Shown piece by piece: positions 46,777 through 59,024 of a stretch of 64,000 bases of DNA (the stretch's first letter is position 1; every line of letters begins with the position of its first letter). The translations under genes and the position numbers were made by a program. This stretch comes from Arthrobacter sp. CAN_C5 (GTDB lineage Bacteria > Actinomycetota > Actinomycetes > Actinomycetales > Micrococcaceae), in NCBI RefSeq assembly GCF_017875735.1, contig NZ_JAGGMZ010000001.1:1116001-1180000 (forward strand). Reading direction: 5' to 3'. The notes below the pieces were generated by a model, which searched no databases, was not told the origin of the DNA, and saw nothing but the letters and a program-made list of their open reading frames with translations.

Positions 46777-47833
46777 CCCCGAAAGAAGTGATCGCATCGA
46801 CCACCGCGGCTGCGGCCGCTCCGGTGCCGTAGGGCGCCGCCGATGTTTCCTCGGGGTGGGGGCGCTGGACGACGTCGGCGAGAGTGTTGAGGTGCTCTGA
46901 CACCAGGACATTCCACCCGAGTTCCACGGTTTCGACCCACTCGGTCTCCGGGCGGATCGTGGTGCACGGTACCCGCAGGAGGAAGGCCTCCTTCTGCAGC
47001 CCACCCGAGTCGGTGATGACGCCGGCACTGTTCATCACGGCGTTGATCAGCCCAGGGTAGGCCAGCGGCGGACCCACGCGGATGGCGCCGGTCTCCAGCT
47101 CGATGCCGTGGCTCGCAGCCAAATCCACCAGGCGGGGGTGGGCCAGCAAGAGTACCGGCCTGTCCAGCTGGGACAGCGAAGAGATGATCTGCTGGAGCCT
47201 TGCCAGATCGTCAGTGTTGTCCGGACGATGGATGGTGCTCACGTAATACCCACCGGAGACCAGCCCTGTGGGCAGCGGTTCATCCCGGGCCCGAAGAGAC
47301 TCACGGGTTTTGAAGAGAACATCGGTCATCACATCGCCGACGAGCACACTCTTGTCCGCGAGCCCCTCGGTGGCCAGGTGGGTCATCGCGACGTCCGTTG
47401 GTGCCAGTAAAAGGTCCGACGCGTGATCGGTGAGCACCCGGTTGTGTTCCTCGGGCATGCGGCGGTTGAAGGAACGAAGACCGGCTTCCAAATGGGCGAC
47501 CGGGATGTGCAGCTTCACGGCGGCGAGGGCTGCGGCAAGGGTCGAGTTTGTGTCCCCGTACACCAGCACCAGGTCGGGCCGCTCCTGCTCGAAGATCTCT
47601 TCCAGCCCGGCGAGCATCGCGCCGGTTTGCTTGCCGTGCTTACCTGAGCCGACGCCGAGGTTATAGTCGGGGGCCGGAATAGCAAGGTCCTGGAAGAACA
47701 CGTCCGACATCAATGAGTCGTAATGCTGGCCGGTGTGGACGATCAGGTGTTCGGCACGGCCTTTCATGGCTGCCGCGATCGGCGCGAGCTTCACAAACTG
47801 TGGGCGTGCGCCAACGACGCTGAGGATTCGCAT
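46751..47833 (-). CDS. wecB: Non-hydrolysing UDP-N-acetylglucosamine 2-epimerase (WecB/WbpI type)
   Basis: The 360-residue enzyme interconverts the C2 epimers of a UDP-HexNAc. It has VVGARPQFVKLAPI at the N-terminus, HTGQHYD, VAHLEAGLRSF, LLLAPTDVAM, HPRL and ITDSGGLQKEAFLL. The frame reads three codons further upstream. I chose ATG 47833 because it gives MRILSVVGARPQ and lies 7 nt after a TAAAGT -10 hexamer. With the dehydrogenase it could give UDP-ManNAcA. With the full four-gene set it fits the WbpI step to UDP-ManNAc3NAcA. Confidence 0.92.
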   Translation of the reverse strand: MRILSVVGARPQFVKLAPIAAAMKGRAEHLIVHTGQHYDSLMSDVFFQDLAIPAPDYNLGVGSGKHGKQTGAMLAGLEEIFEQERPDLVLVYGDTNSTLAAALAAVKLHIPVAHLEAGLRSFNRRMPEEHNRVLTDHASDLLLAPTDVAMTHLATEGLADKSVLVGDVMTDVLFKTRESLRARDEPLPTGLVSGGYYVSTIHRPDNTDDLARLQQIISSLSQLDRPVLLLAHPRLVDLAASHGIELETGAIRVGPPLAYPGLINAVMNSAGVITDSGGLQKEAFLLRVPCTTIRPETEWVETVELGWNVLVSEHLNTLADVVQRPHPEETSAAPYGTGAAAAAVVDAITSFGATRSQQPR

Positions 47834-47840
47834 GCGTTCC

Positions 47841-47846
47841 ACTTTA
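47841..47846 (-). promoter_or_regulatory. -10 hexamer, leaderless promoter of wecB
   Basis: TAAAGT on the minus strand, 7 nt before ATG 47833. Confidence 0.5.
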
Positions 47847-47893
47847 GCGGTTGCCCGGGATGCCTAAATACAAGCCGCGCCCCGATTCTCCGG

Positions 47894-51161
<3,268 letters not shown>

Positions 51162-51167
51162 TAACGG

Positions 51168-52058
51168 TTGAGCAGCAGCGAACTCATCACACCCGGACTG
51201 GGTGGTGGTCTCCGCGACGTCCTACGCTCCCGTTTCCTTCTGAAGCTGCTGGTCGCCAAGGAACTTCAGGTCAGGTATCGCGGCTCGGTCCTGGGGATTC
51301 TCTGGTCCTATGTGAAGCCCGGAGTGCAGTTTTTCGTGTTCTGGTTTGCCCTCGGGGTCTTCCTGGGGATGAACCGGAACACCGAGAACTATGCCATTTA
51401 CCTCTTCTCCGGCATTGTGCTGATTAACTTCTTCAATGAGGCGCTGGGCAATGCCTCCCGTTCAGTGGTGGGCAACGGGGGGCTGATCAAGAAGATCTAC
51501 CTGCCGCGGGAGCTGTTCCCCGTCGCGTCCGTCTGGGTTTCCGCGGTGCACTTCTTCCCACAGTTGCTGGTCCTGCTGGTGGCGTGTCTGTTCGCCGGCT
51601 GGACACCGGGGGTGTTTCAAATCTTCGCGGCCGTGGCCGGGTTCACGATCGTTGCGTTGCTCGCAACGGGTCTGGGACTGTTCTTCGGCGCAGCCAACGT
51701 GTATTTCAGGGACAGCGAAAATTTCGTGGACATGCTGTTGATGATTGCCACCTGGGCTTCGCCGGTTCTCTACACCTGGACCATGGTGCGGGACGGACTC
51801 GCGACGGCGTTCTCCGCGGGGACTGCCTCGGTGCTGCTTGTGATCTATCAGGCCAACCCGCTGACCATCGCGGTGGAGCTGTTCCACTTCGCCTTCTGGC
51901 TCCCCACCACCTCCGAGATCACCGATCCCGCGATCGCGGTCCCGCCCAATCTGCTCGACATGTGGCTTCCGATTGGGCTGGCGACCGCACTGCTGGTGAC
52001 CATTCTGGGCCAGTGGACCTTCCGGCGGCTCGAGGGCCGCTTTGCCCAGGAGCTGTGA
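51168..52058 (+). CDS. wzm: Polysaccharide ABC exporter permease (Wzm type)
   Basis: The 296-residue ABC-2 permease has the family start LLVAKELQVRYRGSVLGILW and about six membrane helices, including FFVFWFALGVFLGM and YLFSGIVLINFFNEAL. The amphipathic GNGGLIKKIYLPRELFP segment is also present. It starts at a TTG, 6 nt after the glfT2 stop. Its partner ATPase gene is 3 nt downstream. The Wzm/Wzt pair should flip a lipid-linked polysaccharide, here most likely the galactan made by GlfT2. Confidence 0.92.
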   Translation: MSSSELITPGLGGGLRDVLRSRFLLKLLVAKELQVRYRGSVLGILWSYVKPGVQFFVFWFALGVFLGMNRNTENYAIYLFSGIVLINFFNEALGNASRSVVGNGGLIKKIYLPRELFPVASVWVSAVHFFPQLLVLLVACLFAGWTPGVFQIFAAVAGFTIVALLATGLGLFFGAANVYFRDSENFVDMLLMIATWASPVLYTWTMVRDGLATAFSAGTASVLLVIYQANPLTIAVELFHFAFWLPTTSEITDPAIAVPPNLLDMWLPIGLATALLVTILGQWTFRRLEGRFAQEL

Positions 52059-52061
52059 CCC

Positions 52062-52787
52062 GTGACCACCGCCATTGAAGTACGTGGTATTTCCAAGCAG
52101 TTTGTCCTGCGCCACACCCGGTCCATTAAGGAGGCGTTCGTCTGGCTGGTCAAGGGCCGGAAGGGAGACCTCTCGCAGAAATTCCACGCGCTCGACAATG
52201 TGTCGCTCGACGTCCGTCAGGGGGAGTCGGTCGCCCTGCTGGGGCTCAACGGCTCCGGCAAGTCCACCCTGCTCAAGCACATCTCCGGGGTCATGCTGCC
52301 GGACAGCGGCACCGTGCGCACCCGTGGGAGGGTGGCCGGACTGATCGAGGTGGGGGCCGGGTTCCACCCGGATCTCAGTGGCCGGGACAACGTGTACCTC
52401 AACGGCGCCATTCTCGGCATGACCGAACAGCAGATCGATGACCTCTTCGACTCGATCGTTGACTTCTCGGAGATCGGGCAGTTCATTGACACCGAAGTAA
52501 AGTTCTACTCCTCGGGCATGTACCTGCGCCTAGCTTTCTCAGTGGCTGTGCACACCAACCCGGAGGTGTTCCTGGTTGATGAGATTCTCGCCGTCGGCGA
52601 TGAGCCGTTCCAGAAGAAGTGCATCGCCAAGATCATGGAACTCGCCGCGGCGGGGAAGACCCTCGTTGTTGTCAGCCACGACCTGGACCTGGTAGCGAAG
52701 GTCTGTGAACGCGGTGTGCTCCTTGAGCATGGACGGATCGTCATGGACGCTCCCGTCAACGACGTGGTGTCCAGGATGCGCAGCTAG
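52062..52787 (+). CDS. wzt: Polysaccharide ABC exporter ATPase (Wzt type)
   Basis: The 241-residue ATPase has Walker A GLNGSGKST (61-69), the signature YSSGMYLRLAFS and Walker B VFLVDEILAVGD, with the exporter-typical GRVAGLIEVGAGFHPDLSGRDN segment. It lacks the C-terminal carbohydrate-binding domain seen in some Wzt proteins, as do the galactan exporters of mycobacteria. Start is a GTG 3 nt after the permease stop. Confidence 0.93.
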   Translation: MTTAIEVRGISKQFVLRHTRSIKEAFVWLVKGRKGDLSQKFHALDNVSLDVRQGESVALLGLNGSGKSTLLKHISGVMLPDSGTVRTRGRVAGLIEVGAGFHPDLSGRDNVYLNGAILGMTEQQIDDLFDSIVDFSEIGQFIDTEVKFYSSGMYLRLAFSVAVHTNPEVFLVDEILAVGDEPFQKKCIAKIMELAAAGKTLVVVSHDLDLVAKVCERGVLLEHGRIVMDAPVNDVVSRMRS

Positions 52788-52828
52788 CACACCTATCGTC
52801 CCCTAGCTAGGCGCGGGGCTCCCACCGG

Positions 52829-52847
52829 TGCCGCAACCCTAGCGGCA
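52829..52847. terminator. Weak hairpin between convergent wzt and the DUF6541 gene
   Basis: TGCCGC and GCGGCA form a 6-bp stem around a 7-nt loop that contains the DUF6541 stop codon. No T-run follows. Confidence 0.3.
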
Positions 52848-54800
52848 GGCAGTAACTTCGTAGAGCCGCGCCTGGCCTTCCCGATCGATCAGCTCGATCC
52901 CCGGAGCACTCGCCAGGTTGTCGAACCCCCGATAGGGCTGGGTCCCTCCGTGCAATTCCTGGTCCCCGAAGTCCAGGACGTAGAAAGCATCCAGTTCCTG
53001 CACCGCGCGGCACACCTCGGGCGTGGTCGCGGCCTCATCGATGCGGTCCATCAGGAGGAGGTCGTCGTCGGCGACGCTGCTGGAGGCATGAGTGAGCAGG
53101 ACTTCCCTCCCGCCGAGGGCGTATGCGAGCGACGCACCCGTCCACGGGTTCCCGACGACGACGGCGTCCTCGGGTACCGACTCATCCAACCGATCGAGCA
53201 GGGCCAGTTCGTCAATGGTCAGCAGCTGCGAAGACCCGTCCAGGACGTACTCCGCACGGGCCTTGGCCTCGGCGTTGTCGACCGACTTCCCCTGTCCCAG
53301 AACTCCGACGATCGTGCAGCCAGCGATGATGATTACCCAGGTGATGGCTTGCTGGTACCGGCGATTGGCGGTTCGGCGCACGAAAGCGGTGAGGATAGCG
53401 GTCCCGCCGAGCACGCCCAGCGGTATGGCCGCGACCGGGAGCAGCGCCGCGAGGCGATTGCTGTCGTTGTACCAGAGACCGGTGAAGAAGTGGCGCAGTT
53501 CGCCTATTTCGGTGCTGGCCACGTTCACATACAGCAGCGCACTGGCCGCGAAGATCCCGAGCACCCACCAGTATCGCCGGGCGTTGATGGTGACGGCCAG
53601 ACCCACCAGGGTCAGCACCAAAAGAATCCAGCTGATCTGACTACGCATCGGGGCGACAGCCAAGGCCTCGCCGACCGCGTGGGTGGGACTGAGGAACGGC
53701 TCCCAGAGCGAGTTCTGTAGCGAGGGCCTGAAGGAAATCCAGAAATAGTAGGTGAACCCAAGGTAGCCGACAAACAGGACCAGCGGCACGAGATGACGGT
53801 ACCAGGGCGCACCTTGGCGGACCATGAACCTGGTGGTGCGCCACAGCACGAGAGCGGCCAATGGCACCACGAACAGGAACAGGGCGATCATGGTGCTCGG
53901 GTGGGAAAGGGCAATGGCGGGTAACACAGCCAGCAGGCCGAGCCCGGCTAGGACCCTGCCGTTCAACGGATCCTGGACCACTCCCAGCATGGTCCCGGCC
54001 AGCCCGATACCGACGGGAAGCAGCGCAATGGAGAGCAGATAGGGGTACAGGACACCGAAGTCCACCATCAGGTACGGGAAGGTCGGGTACGCACCCGCCA
54101 GGGCGCCGGTCAGCAGGATGGGGAGGGGCTTTTCGCCGGTAATGCGGGTCACCATGAACAGGGCGGACAGTGGCCAAACGAACGCTCCGATCGCTATGTT
54201 TGCCGCGTTGACGGCGACTGCGATGGGAGCGCCAGTGGTGAGCGCGACCAGGGTGATGAGATCGTGCCACGCGGCCGGATAGAAGCTCAGCCCGGAGCCA
54301 TCATTGGTCAGGTTGCCCAGGGTCAGGGACGATCCGGATCCGGTGTCCAGGATGTACTGCAGAGAGTTCAGGTGGAAGATGTTGTCGTAGGTCTGCGAGA
54401 TATTCTCGGGACTGGCGAAGATTTGGGCAAACCGCACACCGATGATCACCGTGGGGACGGCGACGGCCACAGCGCATAGGACGCCGTTCAGCAGGCCCGC
54501 CCGGGTCGGCCGATGAAGGAGCACCAGCGGCTCGCCACGGGACCTCAGCCAGAGGAACCGGGCCAGGAGCCCCCCGCCTGCGGTCAGCACCGTGATGCCG
54601 ACCAGCACGGCGGGCGACCACGCAATGGAGAGGAAGGGTGCGATCATCGCGCCGACTGAGGCCAGCGTCACGGAGATCGGTGCGGAGAGGGCAACCGACA
54701 TGAACCCACGGGTACCGCAGGCCCTGGCCACCAGGAATCCGGGCACCATCAGAATGACCAGAGCCATCAGGATGACTGGCGCTACCTGCCACCAACTCAT
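52839..54800 (-). CDS. Polytopic membrane protein, DUF6541 type
   Basis: The protein has 653 residues from ATG 54800; a GTG two codons upstream is equally near the AAAGG box. More than a dozen hydrophobic helices fill residues 1-500, including an early GFLVARACG segment. A soluble C-terminal domain follows (VVGNPWTGASLAYALGGREVLL). The layout resembles GT-C membrane glycosyltransferases such as arabinosyl- and mannosyltransferases, but I see no certain catalytic aspartate motif in the first loop. Position in the polysaccharide region supports a glycan role. It is preceded by a glycosyltransferase on the same strand. Confidence 0.72.
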   Translation of the reverse strand: MSWWQVAPVILMALVILMVPGFLVARACGTRGFMSVALSAPISVTLASVGAMIAPFLSIAWSPAVLVGITVLTAGGGLLARFLWLRSRGEPLVLLHRPTRAGLLNGVLCAVAVAVPTVIIGVRFAQIFASPENISQTYDNIFHLNSLQYILDTGSGSSLTLGNLTNDGSGLSFYPAAWHDLITLVALTTGAPIAVAVNAANIAIGAFVWPLSALFMVTRITGEKPLPILLTGALAGAYPTFPYLMVDFGVLYPYLLSIALLPVGIGLAGTMLGVVQDPLNGRVLAGLGLLAVLPAIALSHPSTMIALFLFVVPLAALVLWRTTRFMVRQGAPWYRHLVPLVLFVGYLGFTYYFWISFRPSLQNSLWEPFLSPTHAVGEALAVAPMRSQISWILLVLTLVGLAVTINARRYWWVLGIFAASALLYVNVASTEIGELRHFFTGLWYNDSNRLAALLPVAAIPLGVLGGTAILTAFVRRTANRRYQQAITWVIIIAGCTIVGVLGQGKSVDNAEAKARAEYVLDGSSQLLTIDELALLDRLDESVPEDAVVVGNPWTGASLAYALGGREVLLTHASSSVADDDLLLMDRIDEAATTPEVCRAVQELDAFYVLDFGDQELHGGTQPYRGFDNLASAPGIELIDREGQARLYEVTACR

Positions 54801-54831
54801 CGGCACTTCACCTTTTCTTGGGTCATGGCGG

Positions 54832-55977
54832 CTAGGTCCGGGGGGACGTGAGCCGCTGCACCATGGCCCGTATCACTGATTCGTCGGTGGCCGAGCTCAA
54901 CTCCGGCGCCGCGGTGTGGGCGTTCCGTTTGAACTGGGAAACCTCCTGCTCTGTGAGCTCGGACAGGGTCCGGGTGAGGTCCTCGGCCGTGAAACCCTGC
55001 GTCACTGCGCCGAGCTGATGGTCCTGAATCAGTCTAGACGTCTCGGGTGAGGGGCTGAACACGATGGCTAGCCGCGCCTGGACAAAGTCGAAGAACTTGT
55101 TCGGGAGCATGAGCGCGTGATTGGTGGTCCTCGGGGGAAGACTGAAGACGCCGACGTCGTACCCGTTGAGCGTGGCTGGTAGGTCATCCGGGGCGACGGC
55201 GTCGTGGAAGGTGATCCGGTCCTGCGCGCCGGCCGCCGCGCGGAGCGTTTCCCAATACTTCCCGCCATCGCGAGCCTTCACGAGGTACAGGTCAAGGCTG
55301 AACCTCTCGTCCAGGGCTTTGACCGCCTCGATCATTGCTTCCAGGTTGCGGCCCGGCACGGCGGCACCGCTGTGGACCAGCCGGATTCGGCCATCAATCA
55401 TGGGGGACGGCTCCAGCGGGCGCAGCGGGCCCGCATTGCGGACTACTTCCGTGCGGCAGCCGAAACGTTCGGAGTAGAGGCGGGCAATCGACTCGTTGAC
55501 GGTGATGATCCCAGCGGACCGGGGGAGGTAGGTCTTGCAGACCCAGGTCATGTAGGGCTTCACCAGGAGTTTCCAGGCCAGGACGTGCGATCTTTCCTCG
55601 GGCGCCCACTCGTGCATGTCGCCGAGTACCGGAGCGGAGCCAGCCACCTCGTGGGCGAGGGGGAGCGCGCGTGCCTCGTTGGCAACCACCAGGTCATACT
55701 CAGCTGCCCCGATCAGTTCGCGGGCCCGCTGGACCGCGGGTGCCTTGGATCCCGCAGTGGTGAAGCGGCGCAGGGCCAGGCCGAGCACACCGGTGGGGGT
55801 CTGGGGCAGGGAAGGGAGAGCCGACTCCACCTCGAGGTGTGTGGTCGCCCCGGGAGGGGCCGATCCGTAGCTGACAGTCGTCACGGTTCCGCATGCCGCG
55901 AGGGTTTTTACCTGCCGCAATACCCGGGAATCAGCGTTGATGTCCGAGAAGGAGATACAGAGGATGCGGAGGGTCAT
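54832..55977 (-). CDS. GT4-like glycosyltransferase A
   Basis: The 381-residue GT-B protein opens RILCISFSDINADSRVLRQV and contains GDMHEWAPEERSHVLAWKLL, VRNAGPL and LPNKFFDFVQARLAIVFSPS. It is clearly paralogous to the plus-strand gene at 59025: both share SDxxxDxRVLRQ, D-H-E-A-P, WKLLVxPxM and LPNKxFxFVQARLA. Start is at an ATG 7 nt after a TAGGCT -10, so it is probably leaderless. Its substrate is unknown. Confidence 0.82.
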   Translation of the reverse strand: MTLRILCISFSDINADSRVLRQVKTLAACGTVTTVSYGSAPPGATTHLEVESALPSLPQTPTGVLGLALRRFTTAGSKAPAVQRARELIGAAEYDLVVANEARALPLAHEVAGSAPVLGDMHEWAPEERSHVLAWKLLVKPYMTWVCKTYLPRSAGIITVNESIARLYSERFGCRTEVVRNAGPLRPLEPSPMIDGRIRLVHSGAAVPGRNLEAMIEAVKALDERFSLDLYLVKARDGGKYWETLRAAAGAQDRITFHDAVAPDDLPATLNGYDVGVFSLPPRTTNHALMLPNKFFDFVQARLAIVFSPSPETSRLIQDHQLGAVTQGFTAEDLTRTLSELTEQEVSQFKRNAHTAAPELSSATDESVIRAMVQRLTSPRT

Positions 55978-55984
55978 GACCGCT

Positions 55985-55990
55985 AGCCTA
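55985..55990 (-). promoter_or_regulatory. -10 hexamer, leaderless promoter of glycosyltransferase A
   Basis: TAGGCT on the minus strand, 7 nt before ATG 55977. Confidence 0.5.
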
Positions 55991-56084
55991 TCGGTTCGGC
56001 ACGGGTCGGCAGCCCGGCAGGGCGGCGCGCCCCCGGCATTGATGCTGGGGGGCTGCCCGGGGAACGTATGGAATACTTACCCCT

Positions 56085-56750
56085 GTGAGTCGCTCCTGGG
56101 TCGTAATACCAATGTATAACGAAGCCACCGTTGTAGGTGGCGTCATCGAAGGACTCCTCCCACATTTTCCCCACGTTGTCTGCGTGGATGATGGCAGCAC
56201 CGACGGGTCACCCGAGGCGGCTGCTGCGGCGGGCGCCGTCGTCGTCCGCCACCCTTTCAATCTGGGACAGGGCGCCGCCCTGCAGACCGGACTGGAGTAC
56301 GCGCTGCAGGACCCCGCACTGGATGCAGTCATCACCTTCGACGCCGACAACCAGCACCGTGTCCAGGATGCCCAGGAAATGCTTGCCCGGGTGCAGTCCG
56401 GCGAGCTGGAAGTGGTGCTTGGATCCCGGTTCCTGGATGGGCGCACGAAAATTTCGCCGCTGAAGCGGTTAGTGCTGAGGACCGTCGCTTTCCAATCCAG
56501 GCTGTCGACCGGTCTGGAACTGACCGACGCGCACAACGGGCTCCGCGTCATCAATGCCGAGATCGCGCGGCGTATCCACCTGAAGCAGAATCGGATGGCC
56601 CACGCGTCCGAACTGATCCACCAGCTGGCAGAACTGAAGCCGCGGCTCGCGGAGCACCCGGTCGAGATCATTTACACCGACTATTCGAAGGCCAAAGGCC
56701 AGTCCTTGCTCAACGGCGTCAACATTCTCGCCGATCTCTTCTTCAGGTGA
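56085..56750 (+). CDS. GT2 glycosyltransferase (DPM1-like)
   Basis: The 221-residue GT-A enzyme has VIPMYNEATVVGGVIEGLL, VDDGSTDGSPEAA, and the metal site ITFDADNQHR. The conserved HPFNLGQGAALQTGLEYAL is also present. It has no C-terminal membrane helices of its own, but the next gene encodes a small membrane protein that overlaps it (GTGA). Enzymes of this type usually charge polyprenyl phosphate with a sugar for use outside the membrane. Start is a GTG. Confidence 0.88.
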   Translation: MSRSWVVIPMYNEATVVGGVIEGLLPHFPHVVCVDDGSTDGSPEAAAAAGAVVVRHPFNLGQGAALQTGLEYALQDPALDAVITFDADNQHRVQDAQEMLARVQSGELEVVLGSRFLDGRTKISPLKRLVLRTVAFQSRLSTGLELTDAHNGLRVINAEIARRIHLKQNRMAHASELIHQLAELKPRLAEHPVEIIYTDYSKAKGQSLLNGVNILADLFFR

Positions 56751-57163
56751 ACCCCATGCTCTTTATCGTCCAGATCGTCCTCGTCCTTGCTGTGATCCTC
56801 GGCTCACTGGTGCTGATGCGCGGCGGCGCCAACGCAAGCCACCTCGCGATCCGGCGGATACTGCTGCTGGCCTTCGCCCTGATCGCCGCGCTGTCGATTT
56901 TTTTGCCGGAGCTGCTGACCGGGCTGGCGAACGTGTTCGGCATTGGCCGAGGCACCGACCTGGTCCTGTACGGATTTATCGTCTGCTTCATGGTCTTCAT
57001 GGCATCTTCCGCCCAGCGGCACCGCCACATGGAAGAGTCCCTGACCCGGCTCGCCCGCCGGGTTGCGCTCGACGAAACCCCGCGTGTCTGGGAGGCGGAG
57101 ACCGGCAATCCAAGCCTGCCAGGAGCCACATCCGACGATCCTCCGCGGACCCAACTAAGCTAA
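56747..57163 (+). CDS. DUF2304 membrane protein
   Basis: The 138-residue protein has three hydrophobic helices (about residues 3-24, 37-58 and 66-84). An amphipathic segment follows (HMEESLTRLARRVALD). DUF2304 genes are recurrent partners of GT2 genes and probably anchor or regulate the transferase. Its GTG start overlaps the GT2 stop. No catalytic motif is seen. Confidence 0.82.
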   Translation: MNPMLFIVQIVLVLAVILGSLVLMRGGANASHLAIRRILLLAFALIAALSIFLPELLTGLANVFGIGRGTDLVLYGFIVCFMVFMASSAQRHRHMEESLTRLARRVALDETPRVWEAETGNPSLPGATSDDPPRTQLS

Positions 57164-57176
57164 TCTTGCGGGAGCC

Positions 57177-58976
57177 ATGAAATCACTTATCAGTATTAAC
57201 CGTCAGCTTCTGGCGGTCCTCCCTCCCAGCGCACGCAGGTTCCTCCTGCGCTACGCCATCCTTTCTTCCCTGCTCTCTCTCATCGATGTGGTGGCCCTGG
57301 GTTTGCTGGCCATTGTCATGTCCAGCATCATCACGGGCAACCCCGTCAGCCTCGGACCGTTCGGACTGATCGACGAGGTCAACCATTACATCACCGTGCT
57401 GGCAGTCTTCTGCACGCTGGTCATCATCAAGAGCGGTCTGAACATTGCGCTATTGCGCTACGCGACCTCAAAGTTTGCCTCCCACGAGGTGGCCATCGGC
57501 GATCGGCTGCTGGCTGCCTACATGCGCGCCCCCTGGGTTGACCGCCTGAAACGAAATTCGGCTGAACTGGTCCGCTCGGTTGATTCGGGCGTGTCGCTGA
57601 CGGTATCGGGTGTGCTGATGCCGTCAATGGGTTTGGCCGGTGAAATTGTCTCCGTCATCGCCGTTATCAGCGTGCTGTTTATCAGCAACTGGATCACTGC
57701 TGTCACCGCCATCATTTACCTCGGACTCATCGCTCTGCTGCTTTCACGCGGCATCTCCAAGCGGGCCGTCGCCAATGGACGACGCAACCGCCAGTTCTCG
57801 TTCAGGACCGTCCGGCTGCTGACCGAAGCAGTTGGCGCGTTGAAGGAGGTCACCCTGCGTGGTGCCTCGCAGGACGTTGAAAAGGCCGTCCACAACAACC
57901 GCATCCATTCCTCGAAGGCACGGGCCCTGGCCATTTTCCTCGGCCAGGTGCCGCGGTTCGTGCTGGAGGCTGGCCTGATAGGCGGCTTCATGCTGGTGGG
58001 TGGGGTCGGGCTGCTCACCAGCCCATCCGGCGTTGACCCGGTCACCAACGCCTTGGCCGCCGTCGCCCTCTTCGGCGTTGCGGGGTTCAGGATCATTCCG
58101 TCCCTGACTCGGTTCCAGGCGATCCTTTCGATGGTGCACTCCAACTCGCCGTTCGCCGAGCAGGTGCTCGCCGACATCAAGGAATCGGAAGCCAGCGCCA
58201 AGGACCAGGAGGAGCCCGACCAGTCGGAGCTGCCCCAGGGTGTACCCGACGTGGTGCTGAACGACGTGTCTTTCACCTACCCCGGGGCGGAATCCCCGGC
58301 GCTGAGCGGCGTCACCATGACCATCCCGTCCGGATCGCGCGTCGCGGTGGTCGGTTCGTCGGGTGCCGGCAAATCAACCCTGATCGACCTGCTGTTGGGA
58401 CTCTTGTTGCCGAGTTCGGGGCAGGTCCTGGTCGGGGGAGTGCCGATGCGCGCCGTGCTTCACTCCTGGCGTTCCCGCGTGGGCTACGTGCCCCAGGAAG
58501 TTTCGCTGTTCGACGCGTCGATCGCCCAGAACGTCGCCCTGACCTGGGATCCCGAGCAGGTGGACGAGGACCGGGTTCGCCGTGCGCTGGCCCGTGCCCA
58601 GATGCTCGAGACCGTTGAGAAGCGTCCCGACGGCATCCTGGGTGCGGTTGGAGAGCGTGGAATGGCGCTGTCCGGTGGGCAGCGGCAGCGGCTCGGCATT
58701 GCCCGCGGGCTCTACGCGGACCCGGCGGTGCTGGTGATGGATGAGGCTACCAGCGCTCTCGATACCGCCACCGAGGCGGCGGTTACCCAGGCCGTCCGCA
58801 AACTTACCGGCAGCGTCACCACCATCACCGTCGCCCACCGCCTGTCCACCATCCGGGACAGCGATGTGGTCTTCTTCTTCGCCGATGGCAAGCTGGCCGC
58901 CCAGGGAACCTTCGCCGAGGTCATCGCCCAGATGCCTGACTTCGCCGAGCAGGCCGCCCTGGCCGGCCTTACGTAG
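57177..58976 (+). CDS. Full-size ABC exporter (membrane and ATPase domains fused)
   Basis: The 599-residue protein has an N-terminal six-helix membrane domain (to about residue 320). A C-terminal ATPase follows, with Walker A VGSSGAGKSTLIDLLLG, signature LSGGQRQRLGIARGL and Walker B VLVMDEATSALD. Its context resembles PglK-type flippases of lipid-linked oligosaccharides, although MsbA-like or drug exporters share the architecture. It lies 13 nt after the DUF2304 gene behind GGGAG and is followed by a glycosyltransferase gene. Export of a glycan precursor is the best inference. Confidence 0.85.
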   Translation: MKSLISINRQLLAVLPPSARRFLLRYAILSSLLSLIDVVALGLLAIVMSSIITGNPVSLGPFGLIDEVNHYITVLAVFCTLVIIKSGLNIALLRYATSKFASHEVAIGDRLLAAYMRAPWVDRLKRNSAELVRSVDSGVSLTVSGVLMPSMGLAGEIVSVIAVISVLFISNWITAVTAIIYLGLIALLLSRGISKRAVANGRRNRQFSFRTVRLLTEAVGALKEVTLRGASQDVEKAVHNNRIHSSKARALAIFLGQVPRFVLEAGLIGGFMLVGGVGLLTSPSGVDPVTNALAAVALFGVAGFRIIPSLTRFQAILSMVHSNSPFAEQVLADIKESEASAKDQEEPDQSELPQGVPDVVLNDVSFTYPGAESPALSGVTMTIPSGSRVAVVGSSGAGKSTLIDLLLGLLLPSSGQVLVGGVPMRAVLHSWRSRVGYVPQEVSLFDASIAQNVALTWDPEQVDEDRVRRALARAQMLETVEKRPDGILGAVGERGMALSGGQRQRLGIARGLYADPAVLVMDEATSALDTATEAAVTQAVRKLTGSVTTITVAHRLSTIRDSDVVFFFADGKLAAQGTFAEVIAQMPDFAEQAALAGLT

Positions 58977-59024
58977 CCCATACCCTCCACTTCTCCTTCA
59001 ACCAACCACACCTGGAGTAAAACC

